In this document: positions 1-5,125 of the stretch, one piece after another
How the letters are laid out: each line of letters begins with the position of its first letter
Numbering within the stretch: position 1 is the first letter of the stretch
Assembly: GCA_012961845.1 (NCBI GenBank)
Contig: DTYO01000287.1
Span: forward strand, 1 to 5,334
Length of the DNA stretch: 5,334 bases
Source: Thermodesulfobacteriaceae bacterium
GTDB lineage: Bacteria; Desulfobacterota; Dissulfuribacteria; Dissulfuribacterales; UBA3076
Direction of reading: 5' to 3'
Translations under genes and position numbers: made by a program
The notes under the pieces: model-generated
Told to the model about the DNA's origin: nothing
Seen by the model: the letters and a program-made list of their open reading frames with translations, nothing else
Database searches by the model: none

Positions 1-1
1 G

Positions 2-946
2 GGTCCGGCCTTCAAGAAGGGGCATGTGATAACCACTGATGACATAGCGCGGCTGAAGAACATGGGAAAGAACCATATATTCGCACTGGAACTTTCAGAA
101 GATGAAATGCACGAAGATGAGGCTGTTCTGGCCATGGCTTCGGTGATAGCCGGGCCGGGAATAGAGTATGATCCGGATCCCTCCGAGGGCAAGATCGCAT
201 TCCGTGCAGCGGTTGACGGGTTGCTGCAGGTGGACAGGGATAACCTTCTGAAATTTAATTGTCTGGGCGAGGTGATGTTGGCTACTCGGCATAACAATAC
301 GGTGGTTTCGAAGGGCGATACGGTAGGGGTGGGAAGGGCAATTCCGCTGATCGTCCCAAGAGTAGTGATAGATCAGGTGGTTTCAATCGGCAGGAAGGCC
401 GGTGGCCTGATCCGCACAGCGCCGTGGAAAATACATGAAGCCTCTGTAATCGTTACCGGGCAGGAAGTCTATGAAGGCCGGATCAAGGATGCTTTCGGTC
501 CTGTCATGGAGAAAAAACTTGAAGAGTTCGGGGTAAAAGTATTATCAGTTACCCATGTTCCTGACGATATAGAGATAATAAAAAGTGAAATCCTTTCGGC
601 CGCTGATGCAGGAGCAGGGCTGATCCTGTGTACCGGCGGCATGTCTGTGGATCCCGACGACGTAACACGTCTGGCGGTGCGGGAAGCTGGTACGGAAGAC
701 ATTGTTTATGGCACCCCCGTTCTGCCCGGGGCCATGTTTCTCATAGGCTATCTGGGAAACGTGCCGGTGCTGGGAATACCTGCCTGCGGTATGTATTTCA
801 AGATAACAGTATTAGATCTGCTGCTGCCCCGAATACTGGTGGGTGAGAGGTTGGATCGCAGGAAAATCGCAGCTCTGGGCCACGGCGGACTGTGCCTGAA
901 TTGCAAGACCTGCAGGTATCCAGTATGTCCTTTTGGTAAGGAATGA
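2..946 (+). CDS. MoeA-like molybdopterin-binding protein, 3' part (5' end outside window)
   Basis: The reading frame is open to the left edge (first full codon at 2). A GTG at 26 lies inside a typical conserved N-terminal stretch (GPAFKKGHVI...DDIARL), so I take the gene as truncated by the window rather than starting there. 314 codons are visible. A MogA/MoeA-type MoCF-binding fold covers about visible residues 145-280, with TGQEVYEGRIKD (152-163) in place of the MoeA GDEL-x-x-G region, TGGMSVDPDD (211-220) matching the SGGxS loop, and GIPACGMYFK (258-267) where true MoeA has GLPGNP. The protein ends in a cysteine cluster CX2CX2CX4C (C298, C301, C304, C309) followed by PFGKE. The family binds the pterin part of molybdenum cofactor in the cytoplasm. 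The altered GLPGNP loop suggests a divergent paralogue rather than the housekeeping Mo-insertase MoeA, so an exact reaction cannot be assigned. It is co-oriented with yggT and divIVA. The family call is firm; the role is unsure. Confidence 0.88.
   Translation, partial: GPAFKKGHVITTDDIARLKNMGKNHIFALELSEDEMHEDEAVLAMASVIAGPGIEYDPDPSEGKIAFRAAVDGLLQVDRDNLLKFNCLGEVMLATRHNNTVVSKGDTVGVGRAIPLIVPRVVIDQVVSIGRKAGGLIRTAPWKIHEASVIVTGQEVYEGRIKDAFGPVMEKKLEEFGVKVLSVTHVPDDIEIIKSEILSAADAGAGLILCTGGMSVDPDDVTRLAVREAGTEDIVYGTPVLPGAMFLIGYLGNVPVLGIPACGMYFKITVLDLLLPRILVGERLDRRKIAALGHGGLCLNCKTCRYPVCPFGKE
938..942 (+). promoter_or_regulatory. Ribosome binding site of yggT
   Basis: AAGGA lies 7 nt before the ATG at 950, inside the last codons of the upstream MoeA-like gene. 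It supports the chosen yggT start and indicates coupled translation across the 3-nt gap. Confidence 0.7.
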
Positions 947-949
947 GAA

Positions 950-1249
950 ATGTTTATATTGAGTAATTTTATTTCATCCGTTGCAACAGTCATCGATATC
1001 GTTCTGAATCTGTACATGTGGATTCTGATTGCGAGAGCTGTGCTCTCCTGGGTCAATCCGGATCCGTACAATCCAATAGTCAGGTTTCTTCACAATGTCA
1101 CCGATCCTGTGATGTACAGGGTTCAGCGCATCCTGCCTCTCAACTTCGGCGGTATAGACCTGACGCCTATGGTGCTTATCCTAGCGATCATTTTTTTGAG
1201 AAGTTTCATCGTACCCACACTGAAACAACTTGCATATTCTCTTGCCTGA
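950..1249 (+). CDS. yggT: YggT family integral membrane protein
   Basis: This is a small 99-residue membrane protein, complete and of usual single-repeat YggT length (E. coli YggT is about twice as long, with two repeats). Two hydrophobic helices are evident, roughly residues 8-32 and 71-92. Between them lies the family signature: ARAVLSWVNPDPYNPIVRFL (28-47), then TDPVMYRVQRILP (51-63). The second helix ends with FLRSFIVP, also typical. The biochemical function of YggT proteins is not settled; homologues have been linked to cell division, chloroplast nucleoid partition and osmotic or envelope functions. It starts 3 nt after the MoeA-like gene and is followed 10 nt later by divIVA. The yggT-divIVA pairing is widely conserved and points to a division or envelope role. 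The family assignment is confident; the role is inferred from context. Confidence 0.93.
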   Translation: MFILSNFISSVATVIDIVLNLYMWILIARAVLSWVNPDPYNPIVRFLHNVTDPVMYRVQRILPLNFGGIDLTPMVLILAIIFLRSFIVPTLKQLAYSLA

Positions 1250-1252
1250 AGG
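1248..1252 (+). promoter_or_regulatory. Ribosome binding site deciding the divIVA start
   Basis: GAAGG overlaps the yggT stop codon (TGA 1247-1249) and lies 7 nt before the ATG at 1260. It selects that ATG over an in-frame TTG at 1230, which would add ten residues not found at the conserved DivIVA N terminus and would run into yggT. Confidence 0.75.
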
Positions 1253-1259
1253 TCTGAAA

Positions 1260-1967
1260 ATGGCTCTTACTCCCAATGATATACTTGACAGGGAATTCAG
1301 TGTTAAACTCAGGGGATACAACACGGAAGAGGTGGATACCTTCCTGGAGGAAATTGCTGAGTTTCTCACCGCCCTGATCAGAAAACACCATTCTCTGAAA
1401 GATCAGGTGGTAGCCTGCAATTCACGGATTGCCAAACTCAAGAAGCGTGAAAAAGAATTTCGCGAAGCCCTTACAGCCGCCCACAAGGTTACCGAAGAGA
1501 TGCAGATCCATGCCAAGGAAAAGGCCGATCTGATCGTGGAAAAAGCCAAGATGGATGCTGAGAGAATCGTGTCGGATGCCCATCAGGAGGCAGTATTGCT
1601 GGAAGAAAAAATCAGAGGACTGAGAAGGCTGCAGAGAGAGGCGGTGCACAAGATCCGTGCCAACCTGGAAGGATATCTCAGGATACTTGACGACGAGCAG
1701 CTTCCGTCAGAAGAGTTTGATCGAATGATGCATCTGACTGCGGCTGAAGTCAGGGCCATACAGGGAAATACGGACGAAAACCAGCAGATACTTACCGAGA
1801 TCGAGGCCCCGGTCGAAGCGGATGATGCGTCACCTGATGCAACGGAGCCTTCCGGAAAGGAACAAGAGCTTTCAGAGGTGCTGGAACAGGTCGAAGAGGG
1901 AACAGAACAGAAGGACAGAAAGGCGGGTTTCGGGTTTGATGCTGACAAGGTATGGCCCGATGATTAG
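1260..1967 (+). CDS. divIVA: DivIVA domain cell-division/polarity protein
   Basis: This is a 235-residue cytoplasmic coiled-coil protein of the DivIVA family, which binds curved membrane at poles and septa and recruits division, chromosome-anchoring or wall-synthesis partners. The N terminus MALTPNDILDREFSVKLRGY (1-20), then EEVDTFLEE (23-31), is the canonical membrane-binding domain and aligns without gaps with B. subtilis DivIVA as I recall it. The membrane-inserting Phe17-Arg18 pair is Leu17-Arg18 here, so a hydrophobic-plus-Arg pair is kept. Residues about 33-145 are charged heptad-rich coiled coil. From about 170 to 235 the protein is an acidic, Glu/Asp/Ser-rich, probably disordered tail ending KVWPDD. 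The start at 1260 is chosen from the Shine-Dalgarno and the conserved MxLTPxDI opening. It is the last gene of the plus-strand operon, and its TAG stop overlaps the dusB stop on the other strand. The partner protein is unknown. Confidence 0.93.
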   Translation: MALTPNDILDREFSVKLRGYNTEEVDTFLEEIAEFLTALIRKHHSLKDQVVACNSRIAKLKKREKEFREALTAAHKVTEEMQIHAKEKADLIVEKAKMDAERIVSDAHQEAVLLEEKIRGLRRLQREAVHKIRANLEGYLRILDDEQLPSEEFDRMMHLTAAEVRAIQGNTDENQQILTEIEAPVEADDASPDATEPSGKEQELSEVLEQVEEGTEQKDRKAGFGFDADKVWPDD

Positions 1968-3028
1968 GGATGGTCGCCAGAGGCCGGTGCGTCAGGAGGG
2001 TATGGGCCTGTCTCATGCACCAGGCGGTTATAGTGGTTTTCCAGGAGTACCCTGATTTCCTCCATGGTCTCCGCCGCGTTTACCGTCCTCCGGAAATCGG
2101 CTCCGCCCCTGGAGCCTTTTGAATACCAGGCCAGGTGTTTTCTGGCGATCCACACGCCTGTAACCGGACCGTAGAAATCTATCAGGCGGTCCAGGTGCTC
2201 GGAAGCTACGGCGTACTGTTCCGGGAGGTCAGGTGGATCACTGGCCAGGCCGGTTTCAAAGAAACATGCAATCTCTTTGAAAAGCCATGGTCTGCCCAGG
2301 GCTCCCCTTCCGATCATTATTCCGTCGGCTCCGGACTCATCAAGGCATCTCCAGGCATCCCGGCAGTTTCGAATATCTCCGTTGGCCAGTACAGGCACTG
2401 AAACTGTCTGTTTAACTAGTCTGATAGAGTCCCAGTCAGCTGTTCCTGAAAACATCTGGGAACGGGTCCTGCCATGTACTGTAATCATGGCTGCACCGCA
2501 ATCTTCGGCTATGCGGGCTATTCGCACTGCATTCATGTTCCTGCCGTCCCACCCAAGCCTTATTTTGACCGTTACAGGGATGTCAACGGCCGCGACCACG
2601 GATGTTATTATATTGCCTGCAAGGCATTCATCCTTCATCAGTGCCGCTCCTGCGCCGGTTTTGACAATTTTGCGCTGGGGGCATCCCATGTTGATATCGA
2701 TGAATGCGGCTCCATATGATCTGGCGATTCTGGCTGATTCTGCCATGAGCGTCGGATCTGAACCGGAGATCTGAACCGCAAGGGGATATTCTCTTCCGGC
2801 AGTATATATCAACCGCTTGGATTTTCCGGCATTTCGGGTGATGGCTTGGGACGAAACCATCTCACTGACCACCATCGCCGCACCATACCGTCTTGCCAGT
2901 ACTCTGAAAGGATAATCTGTGATTCCGGCCATGGGGGCCAGGAAGAGGCCGCTCTGGATCTTCTCATTTCCGATTTTTATGGGCGGAAGCAACTTTCTGT
3001 GGCCTGGTTTATTGCGCTCCATAGACAT
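1964..3028 (-). CDS. dusB: tRNA-dihydrouridine synthase, DusB type
   Basis: This is a complete 354-residue FMN- and NADPH-dependent enzyme that reduces specific uridines of tRNA to dihydrouridine. The TIM-barrel motifs run in order: APMAGITDYPFR (31-42, FMN site), SEMVSSQA (55-62), INMGCPQRKIVKTGAGAALM (112-131) with catalytic Cys116, VKIRLGWD (154-161), ITVHGRTRSQ (182-191), VLANGDI (213-219) and GIMIGRGALGRPWLF (236-250). A helical tRNA-binding domain follows, including RKHLAWYSKG near residue 298. It is about 25-35 residues longer than many DusB proteins, with a short basic N-terminal extension and a proline-rich C-terminal tail (YPPDAPASGDHP). The start is the ATG at 3028; an in-frame ATG two codons later (3022) is possible, and an in-frame stop lies at about 3067. 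The best Shine-Dalgarno (GAAGG, complement of 3041-3045) is 12 nt away, rather far. It lies 87 nt downstream of dut, so it is probably the last gene of the minus-strand operon. The DusB subtype is judged by motif style. Confidence 0.93.
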   Translation of the reverse strand: MSMERNKPGHRKLLPPIKIGNEKIQSGLFLAPMAGITDYPFRVLARRYGAAMVVSEMVSSQAITRNAGKSKRLIYTAGREYPLAVQISGSDPTLMAESARIARSYGAAFIDINMGCPQRKIVKTGAGAALMKDECLAGNIITSVVAAVDIPVTVKIRLGWDGRNMNAVRIARIAEDCGAAMITVHGRTRSQMFSGTADWDSIRLVKQTVSVPVLANGDIRNCRDAWRCLDESGADGIMIGRGALGRPWLFKEIACFFETGLASDPPDLPEQYAVASEHLDRLIDFYGPVTGVWIARKHLAWYSKGSRGGADFRRTVNAAETMEEIRVLLENHYNRLVHETGPYPPDAPASGDHP

Positions 3029-3045
3029 GAGACCATGCGGCCTTC

Positions 3046-3088
3046 CCGGGTGGATAAACCCGGATTACCGGCTTTGCAGGCCTGCCGG
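3046..3088 (-). repeat. Two small GC-rich inverted repeats in the dut-dusB gap
   Basis: Reading the minus strand, the first hairpin has arms CCGGC/GCCGG (3084-3088 with 3068-3072, 11-nt loop) and the second has arms CCGGGT/ACCCGG (3058-3063 with 3046-3051, 6-nt loop). The second ends next to the GAAGG that may serve as the dusB Shine-Dalgarno. No U-run follows, so they are not a standard intrinsic terminator. They could be a processing or translation-control structure, or chance in GC-rich spacer DNA. Confidence 0.35.
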
Positions 3089-3115
3089 AGATTCTATGTG
3101 GGCGGGGAATCCCTG

Positions 3116-3562
3116 TCATACACCGCTGTGTCCAAATCCGCCGTCACCCCGGTCGGAGGCGGGAAGGTTTTCCACCTGTATCCATGCTGTACGCAGGGTC
3201 TGGGCGAGAACCATTTGTGCTATCCTCTGGCCTCTTTTTATGATGACGGCGACTCTGCCCAGATTGATCAGTCCTATCTTGATCTCTCCGCGGTAGTCCG
3301 CATCTATGGTCCCCGGGCTGTTGATCACCGTCAGGCCGTGTTTGACGGCCAGTCCGCTTCGGGGCCTTATCTGGAATTCATATCCCGGCGGAAGGGCCAC
3401 CGCAATGCCGCTTGGTATTAGTACGATTTCTCCCGGTTCGATGGTGAGTGTATGGTCGATGGCAGCTGCCAAGTCCATGCCAGCGGCATGTTCGGTAATA
3501 TATTCAGGCACGGGGAGATCGGCGCCATGAGAAAGTTTTTTTATCTGGACTGCTATGTTCAT
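3116..3562 (-). CDS. dut: Deoxyuridine 5'-triphosphate nucleotidohydrolase (dUTPase)
   Basis: This is a complete 148-residue trimeric-type dUTPase, which hydrolyses dUTP to dUMP and pyrophosphate, keeping uracil out of DNA and feeding dTMP synthesis. All five family motifs are visible in order: motif I AGMDLAA (27-33), motif II PRSGLA (67-72), motif III INSPGTIDADYRGEIKI (80-96) with the predicted catalytic Asp89 that activates water, motif IV RGQRIAQM (110-117) and motif V RGDGGFGHSG (138-147), whose Phe143 should stack on the uracil. The length is standard for bacterial dUTPases. The ATG at 3562 is the only reasonable start, since an in-frame stop lies five codons upstream, but no clear Shine-Dalgarno precedes it. 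It sits 199 nt after the M16 peptidase gene, behind a candidate promoter and operator, and 87 nt before dusB. The pnp-M16-dut order is conserved in several bacterial groups. Confidence 0.96.
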   Translation of the reverse strand: MNIAVQIKKLSHGADLPVPEYITEHAAGMDLAAAIDHTLTIEPGEIVLIPSGIAVALPPGYEFQIRPRSGLAVKHGLTVINSPGTIDADYRGEIKIGLINLGRVAVIIKRGQRIAQMVLAQTLRTAWIQVENLPASDRGDGGFGHSGV

Positions 3563-3599
3563 GATTCTGTTAAACTACTGCCTGTCCACAGAGGCTTTT

Positions 3600-3614
3600 C
3601 CCGCCCGCTCCCCC
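3600..3614 (-). other. G-rich tract in the dut leader
   Basis: On the minus strand this reads GGGGGAGCGGGCGGG, inside the predicted 5' leader of dut and about 38 nt before its start. It is too far away to act as the dut Shine-Dalgarno. The tracts could in principle form a two-layer G-quadruplex. It contrasts sharply with the AT-rich DNA just upstream (3620-3760). Confidence 0.35.
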
Positions 3615-3685
3615 GATTGTGCGAAACAAACAATATTTGAAAATCAAACATATGCCTGCTGTTGTCTTATTTTGACTCAACATAT

Positions 3686-3714
3686 TTCATATAACATGCT
3701 GTAATTTATGCCAA
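3686..3714 (-). promoter_or_regulatory. Candidate sigma70 promoter for dut-dusB
   Basis: On the minus strand TTGGCA (3714-3709, five of six matches to TTGACA) is separated by exactly 17 nt from TATGAA (3691-3686, four of six matches to TATAAT), in AT-rich DNA between the M16 gene and dut. Transcription would start near 3679, giving a leader of about 115 nt. The -35 element lies within a perfect palindrome. The -10 match is modest and AT-rich DNA often yields such matches by chance. Confidence 0.45.
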
Positions 3715-3721
3715 TTGGCAT
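3708..3721. promoter_or_regulatory. Perfect 14-bp palindrome, candidate operator
   Basis: ATGCCAATTGGCAT is a perfect 14-bp palindrome that overlaps the candidate -35 element of the dut promoter. A dyad with no spacer covering a -35 box is the expected arrangement for a dimeric repressor site. It is not followed by a U-run on either strand, so it is unlikely to be a terminator. The binding protein cannot be named from the sequence. Confidence 0.4.
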
Positions 3722-3761
3722 TTGTTCGGCTTTTGAAGAGAATAATCTGGGATAAAAGACC

Positions 3762-5048
3762 TCACTTGTTGACGGCACTGACCATGTTCTCGCATTTGTC
3801 GGCCTGGCTGTCGGTGACAGGGCCAAGACAGACAAGCGCCGCACCTTTTTCTACAAAACCGGCTGCAATATCCTTGATATGGTCCGGGGTAACGGAATCC
3901 AGGGCCTCTATGACATGATCAAAAGTCAAAAACTTTCCAAGACTGATCTCATTTCTGGCAAGCCTGGTCATGCGGGAATCGCTGTTTTCAGCAGACAGGA
4001 ACAGGCTGCCCTTGACATGACTTCTGGCAGCATCCAGCTCTCGTGCATCCACGGACTTATGAGCGATTTTCAGCAGCTCACTGTACATGAGCCCGGTGAC
4101 TTTGCATACCTGATCAGGCGATACCCCTGCATAGATACCCAGCATTCCGGTATCTTCATATGAGGTCAGGAATGAGTAGATGGAATAAGCCAGACCCCGC
4201 TTCTCCCTTACTTCCTGAAACAGTCTTGAACTCATGGAGCCGCCCAGGATGACATTGAGAAGTAGCGCGGCGTAGCGGCGGGGATCCGATGCAGATATAC
4301 CCGGGAACCCCATTATTGTGTGGATCTGCTCCAGATCCCGCGGAAAGGATTTGCATCCTCTCGCGGGATTCGGGGTGGCTCGTTGAGGAAGGTCTGTAGC
4401 CGGGGATATCCGGGTGAAAAGACGTTCTATCTTCCGGACGAATGGTTGATGCTCCAGGTTGCCGGAAGCCGAAATCACAATTTCAGGCCCTGCATAAAAC
4501 CTTGTCATATGCTGTCTCAGCATGAGAGAATCAAACGATCTGACAGTTTCCGGAGCCCCCAATATGGATCCACCAAGCCTGTTCCCGTGCCAGAAGAATT
4601 CGCTGAAGAGCTCATGCACCAGATCATCCGGTGAATCTTCCACCATGTTGATTTCCTGCAGAATGACCTGGCGTTCTCTTTCGATTTCCACCGGCTCGAA
4701 AATGGAGTGGAGGAAGATGTCGGCCAGCAGTTCAAGGACATCGTCAAGATGGGTATCCAGCACTTTTGCATGAAAACATGTGGTCTCCTTGGAAGTGAAG
4801 GCATTGGACAGTCCGCCCATCTGATCAAAGGCCTTGGCAATGTCGAGAGCTGAACGCCTTGCTGTGCCCTTGAAAATCATGTGTTCAATGAAATGTGATA
4901 TACCGGCACAGGAAAGGGATTCATCCCGGGAACCCGTAGTAACCCAGATACCCACAGAGACCGAGCGTATGCCGGGCATATGTTCGGTCAGCACCCTTAT
5001 CCCGTTGGGCAGGACTGTCTTACTGCAGCGTTCTGTCACAATCTGCAT
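3762..5048 (-). CDS. M16 family zinc metallopeptidase (processing-peptidase-like)
   Basis: This complete 428-residue peptidase is of normal M16B length, with two homologous domains and no signal peptide, so it is likely cytoplasmic. The N-terminal domain has the inverted zinc motif HFIEH (His52, Glu55, His56) and the distal zinc ligand Glu132 within VILQEINMVEDSP. Family stretches LPNGIRVLTE (13-22), SVSVGIWVTTGSRDE (29-43) and GGLSNAFTSKETTCFHAKVL (78-97) surround it. The C-terminal domain has GGSMSSRLFQEVREK (269-283) then RGLAYSIYS (284-292), including the conserved Arg/Tyr substrate-binding region. All catalytic residues are present, so it should be active on unfolded or short polypeptides; the in vivo substrate of the pnp-linked members is not well defined. 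It lies 77 nt downstream of pnp, as in many bacteria. The start is uncertain: the ATG at 5048 has its Shine-Dalgarno only 2 nt away, and the GTG at 5039 (fourth codon) is an alternative that keeps every motif. Confidence 0.94.
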   Translation of the reverse strand: MQIVTERCSKTVLPNGIRVLTEHMPGIRSVSVGIWVTTGSRDESLSCAGISHFIEHMIFKGTARRSALDIAKAFDQMGGLSNAFTSKETTCFHAKVLDTHLDDVLELLADIFLHSIFEPVEIERERQVILQEINMVEDSPDDLVHELFSEFFWHGNRLGGSILGAPETVRSFDSLMLRQHMTRFYAGPEIVISASGNLEHQPFVRKIERLFTRISPATDLPQRATPNPARGCKSFPRDLEQIHTIMGFPGISASDPRRYAALLLNVILGGSMSSRLFQEVREKRGLAYSIYSFLTSYEDTGMLGIYAGVSPDQVCKVTGLMYSELLKIAHKSVDARELDAARSHVKGSLFLSAENSDSRMTRLARNEISLGKFLTFDHVIEALDSVTPDHIKDIAAGFVEKGAALVCLGPVTDSQADKCENMVSAVNK

Positions 5049-5049
5049 T

Positions 5050-5056
5050 ACCTCCC
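5050..5056 (-). promoter_or_regulatory. Strong Shine-Dalgarno before the M16 peptidase gene
   Basis: The minus strand reads GGGAGGT, a near-ideal Shine-Dalgarno, but its GGAGG core ends only 2 nt before the ATG at 5048. Normal spacing is about 5-9 nt. The GTG at 5039-5037 would be 11 nt from the core. This makes the true start of the M16 gene uncertain by three codons. Confidence 0.6.
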
Positions 5057-5059
5057 GGT

Positions 5060-5073
5060 ACTACGTGCGTAGT
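5060..5073. repeat. Inverted repeat just upstream of the M16 ribosome binding site
   Basis: ACTACGTGCGTAGT has 6-bp perfect arms around a 2-nt centre. In RNA on the minus strand it can form a 5-bp stem with a 4-nt loop, ending 3 nt before the GGGAGGT. It may be a protein-binding dyad or a small mRNA hairpin that shapes ribosome access, or chance. Confidence 0.35.
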
Positions 5074-5096
5074 CCTCACATTGTTTTGACGGATCT

Positions 5097-5109
5097 GGGA
5101 TTGTATCCC
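5097..5109. repeat. Short inverted repeat after pnp
   Basis: GGGAT-TGT-ATCCC is a 5-bp dyad with a 3-nt centre in the pnp-M16 gap, 17 nt past the pnp stop. It lacks a following U-run on the minus strand, so it is not a convincing terminator and readthrough into the M16 gene is expected. Confidence 0.3.
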
Positions 5110-5125
5110 TGGATTTTGTTTGCAC

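Larger units (their letters stand above)
3563..3761. other. Non-coding gap between the M16 peptidase gene and dut
   Basis: This is the longest gene-free stretch, 199 nt. It holds the candidate promoter, the 14-bp palindrome, two further short dyads (TTGACTCAA at 3672-3680 and TTTGA-AAA-TCAAA at 3636-3648) and the G-rich tract. No conserved small ORF, tRNA or convincing terminator is visible. The part at 3620-3760 is clearly more AT-rich than the flanking genes. Confidence 0.7.

Noticed and set aside
26..28. GTG at 26 as the start of the MoeA-like gene
   Set aside because: The conserved family sequence (GPAFKKGH) continues in frame up to the left edge, so the GTG is an internal valine.
370..1411. 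Repeated GATCAGGTGGT at about 370 and 1401
   Set aside because: An 11-base identity in two unrelated coding frames; no inverted or flanking structure, so treated as chance.
2006..2040. Possible terminator for divIVA inside dusB (GCCTG-N10-CAGGC)
   Set aside because: Stem is only 5 bp with a 10-nt loop and no adjacent U-run; the bases encode the dusB C terminus.
2277..2774. Plus-strand open frame of 165 codons within dusB
   Set aside because: Antisense shadow of dusB catalytic-domain coding sequence, with no plausible ribosome binding site or domain.
2846..3421. Plus-strand open frame of 191 codons across dusB and dut
   Set aside because: It lies fully antisense to two genes with clear family motifs and their gap; its translation is compositionally odd and matches no family I know.
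3715..3733. Sigma54-like element on the plus strand (TTGGCA...GGCT with GG-N10-GC)
   Set aside because: The -12 half is CGGC instead of TTGC, and it would drive antisense transcription into the M16 gene; likely a by-product of the palindrome.
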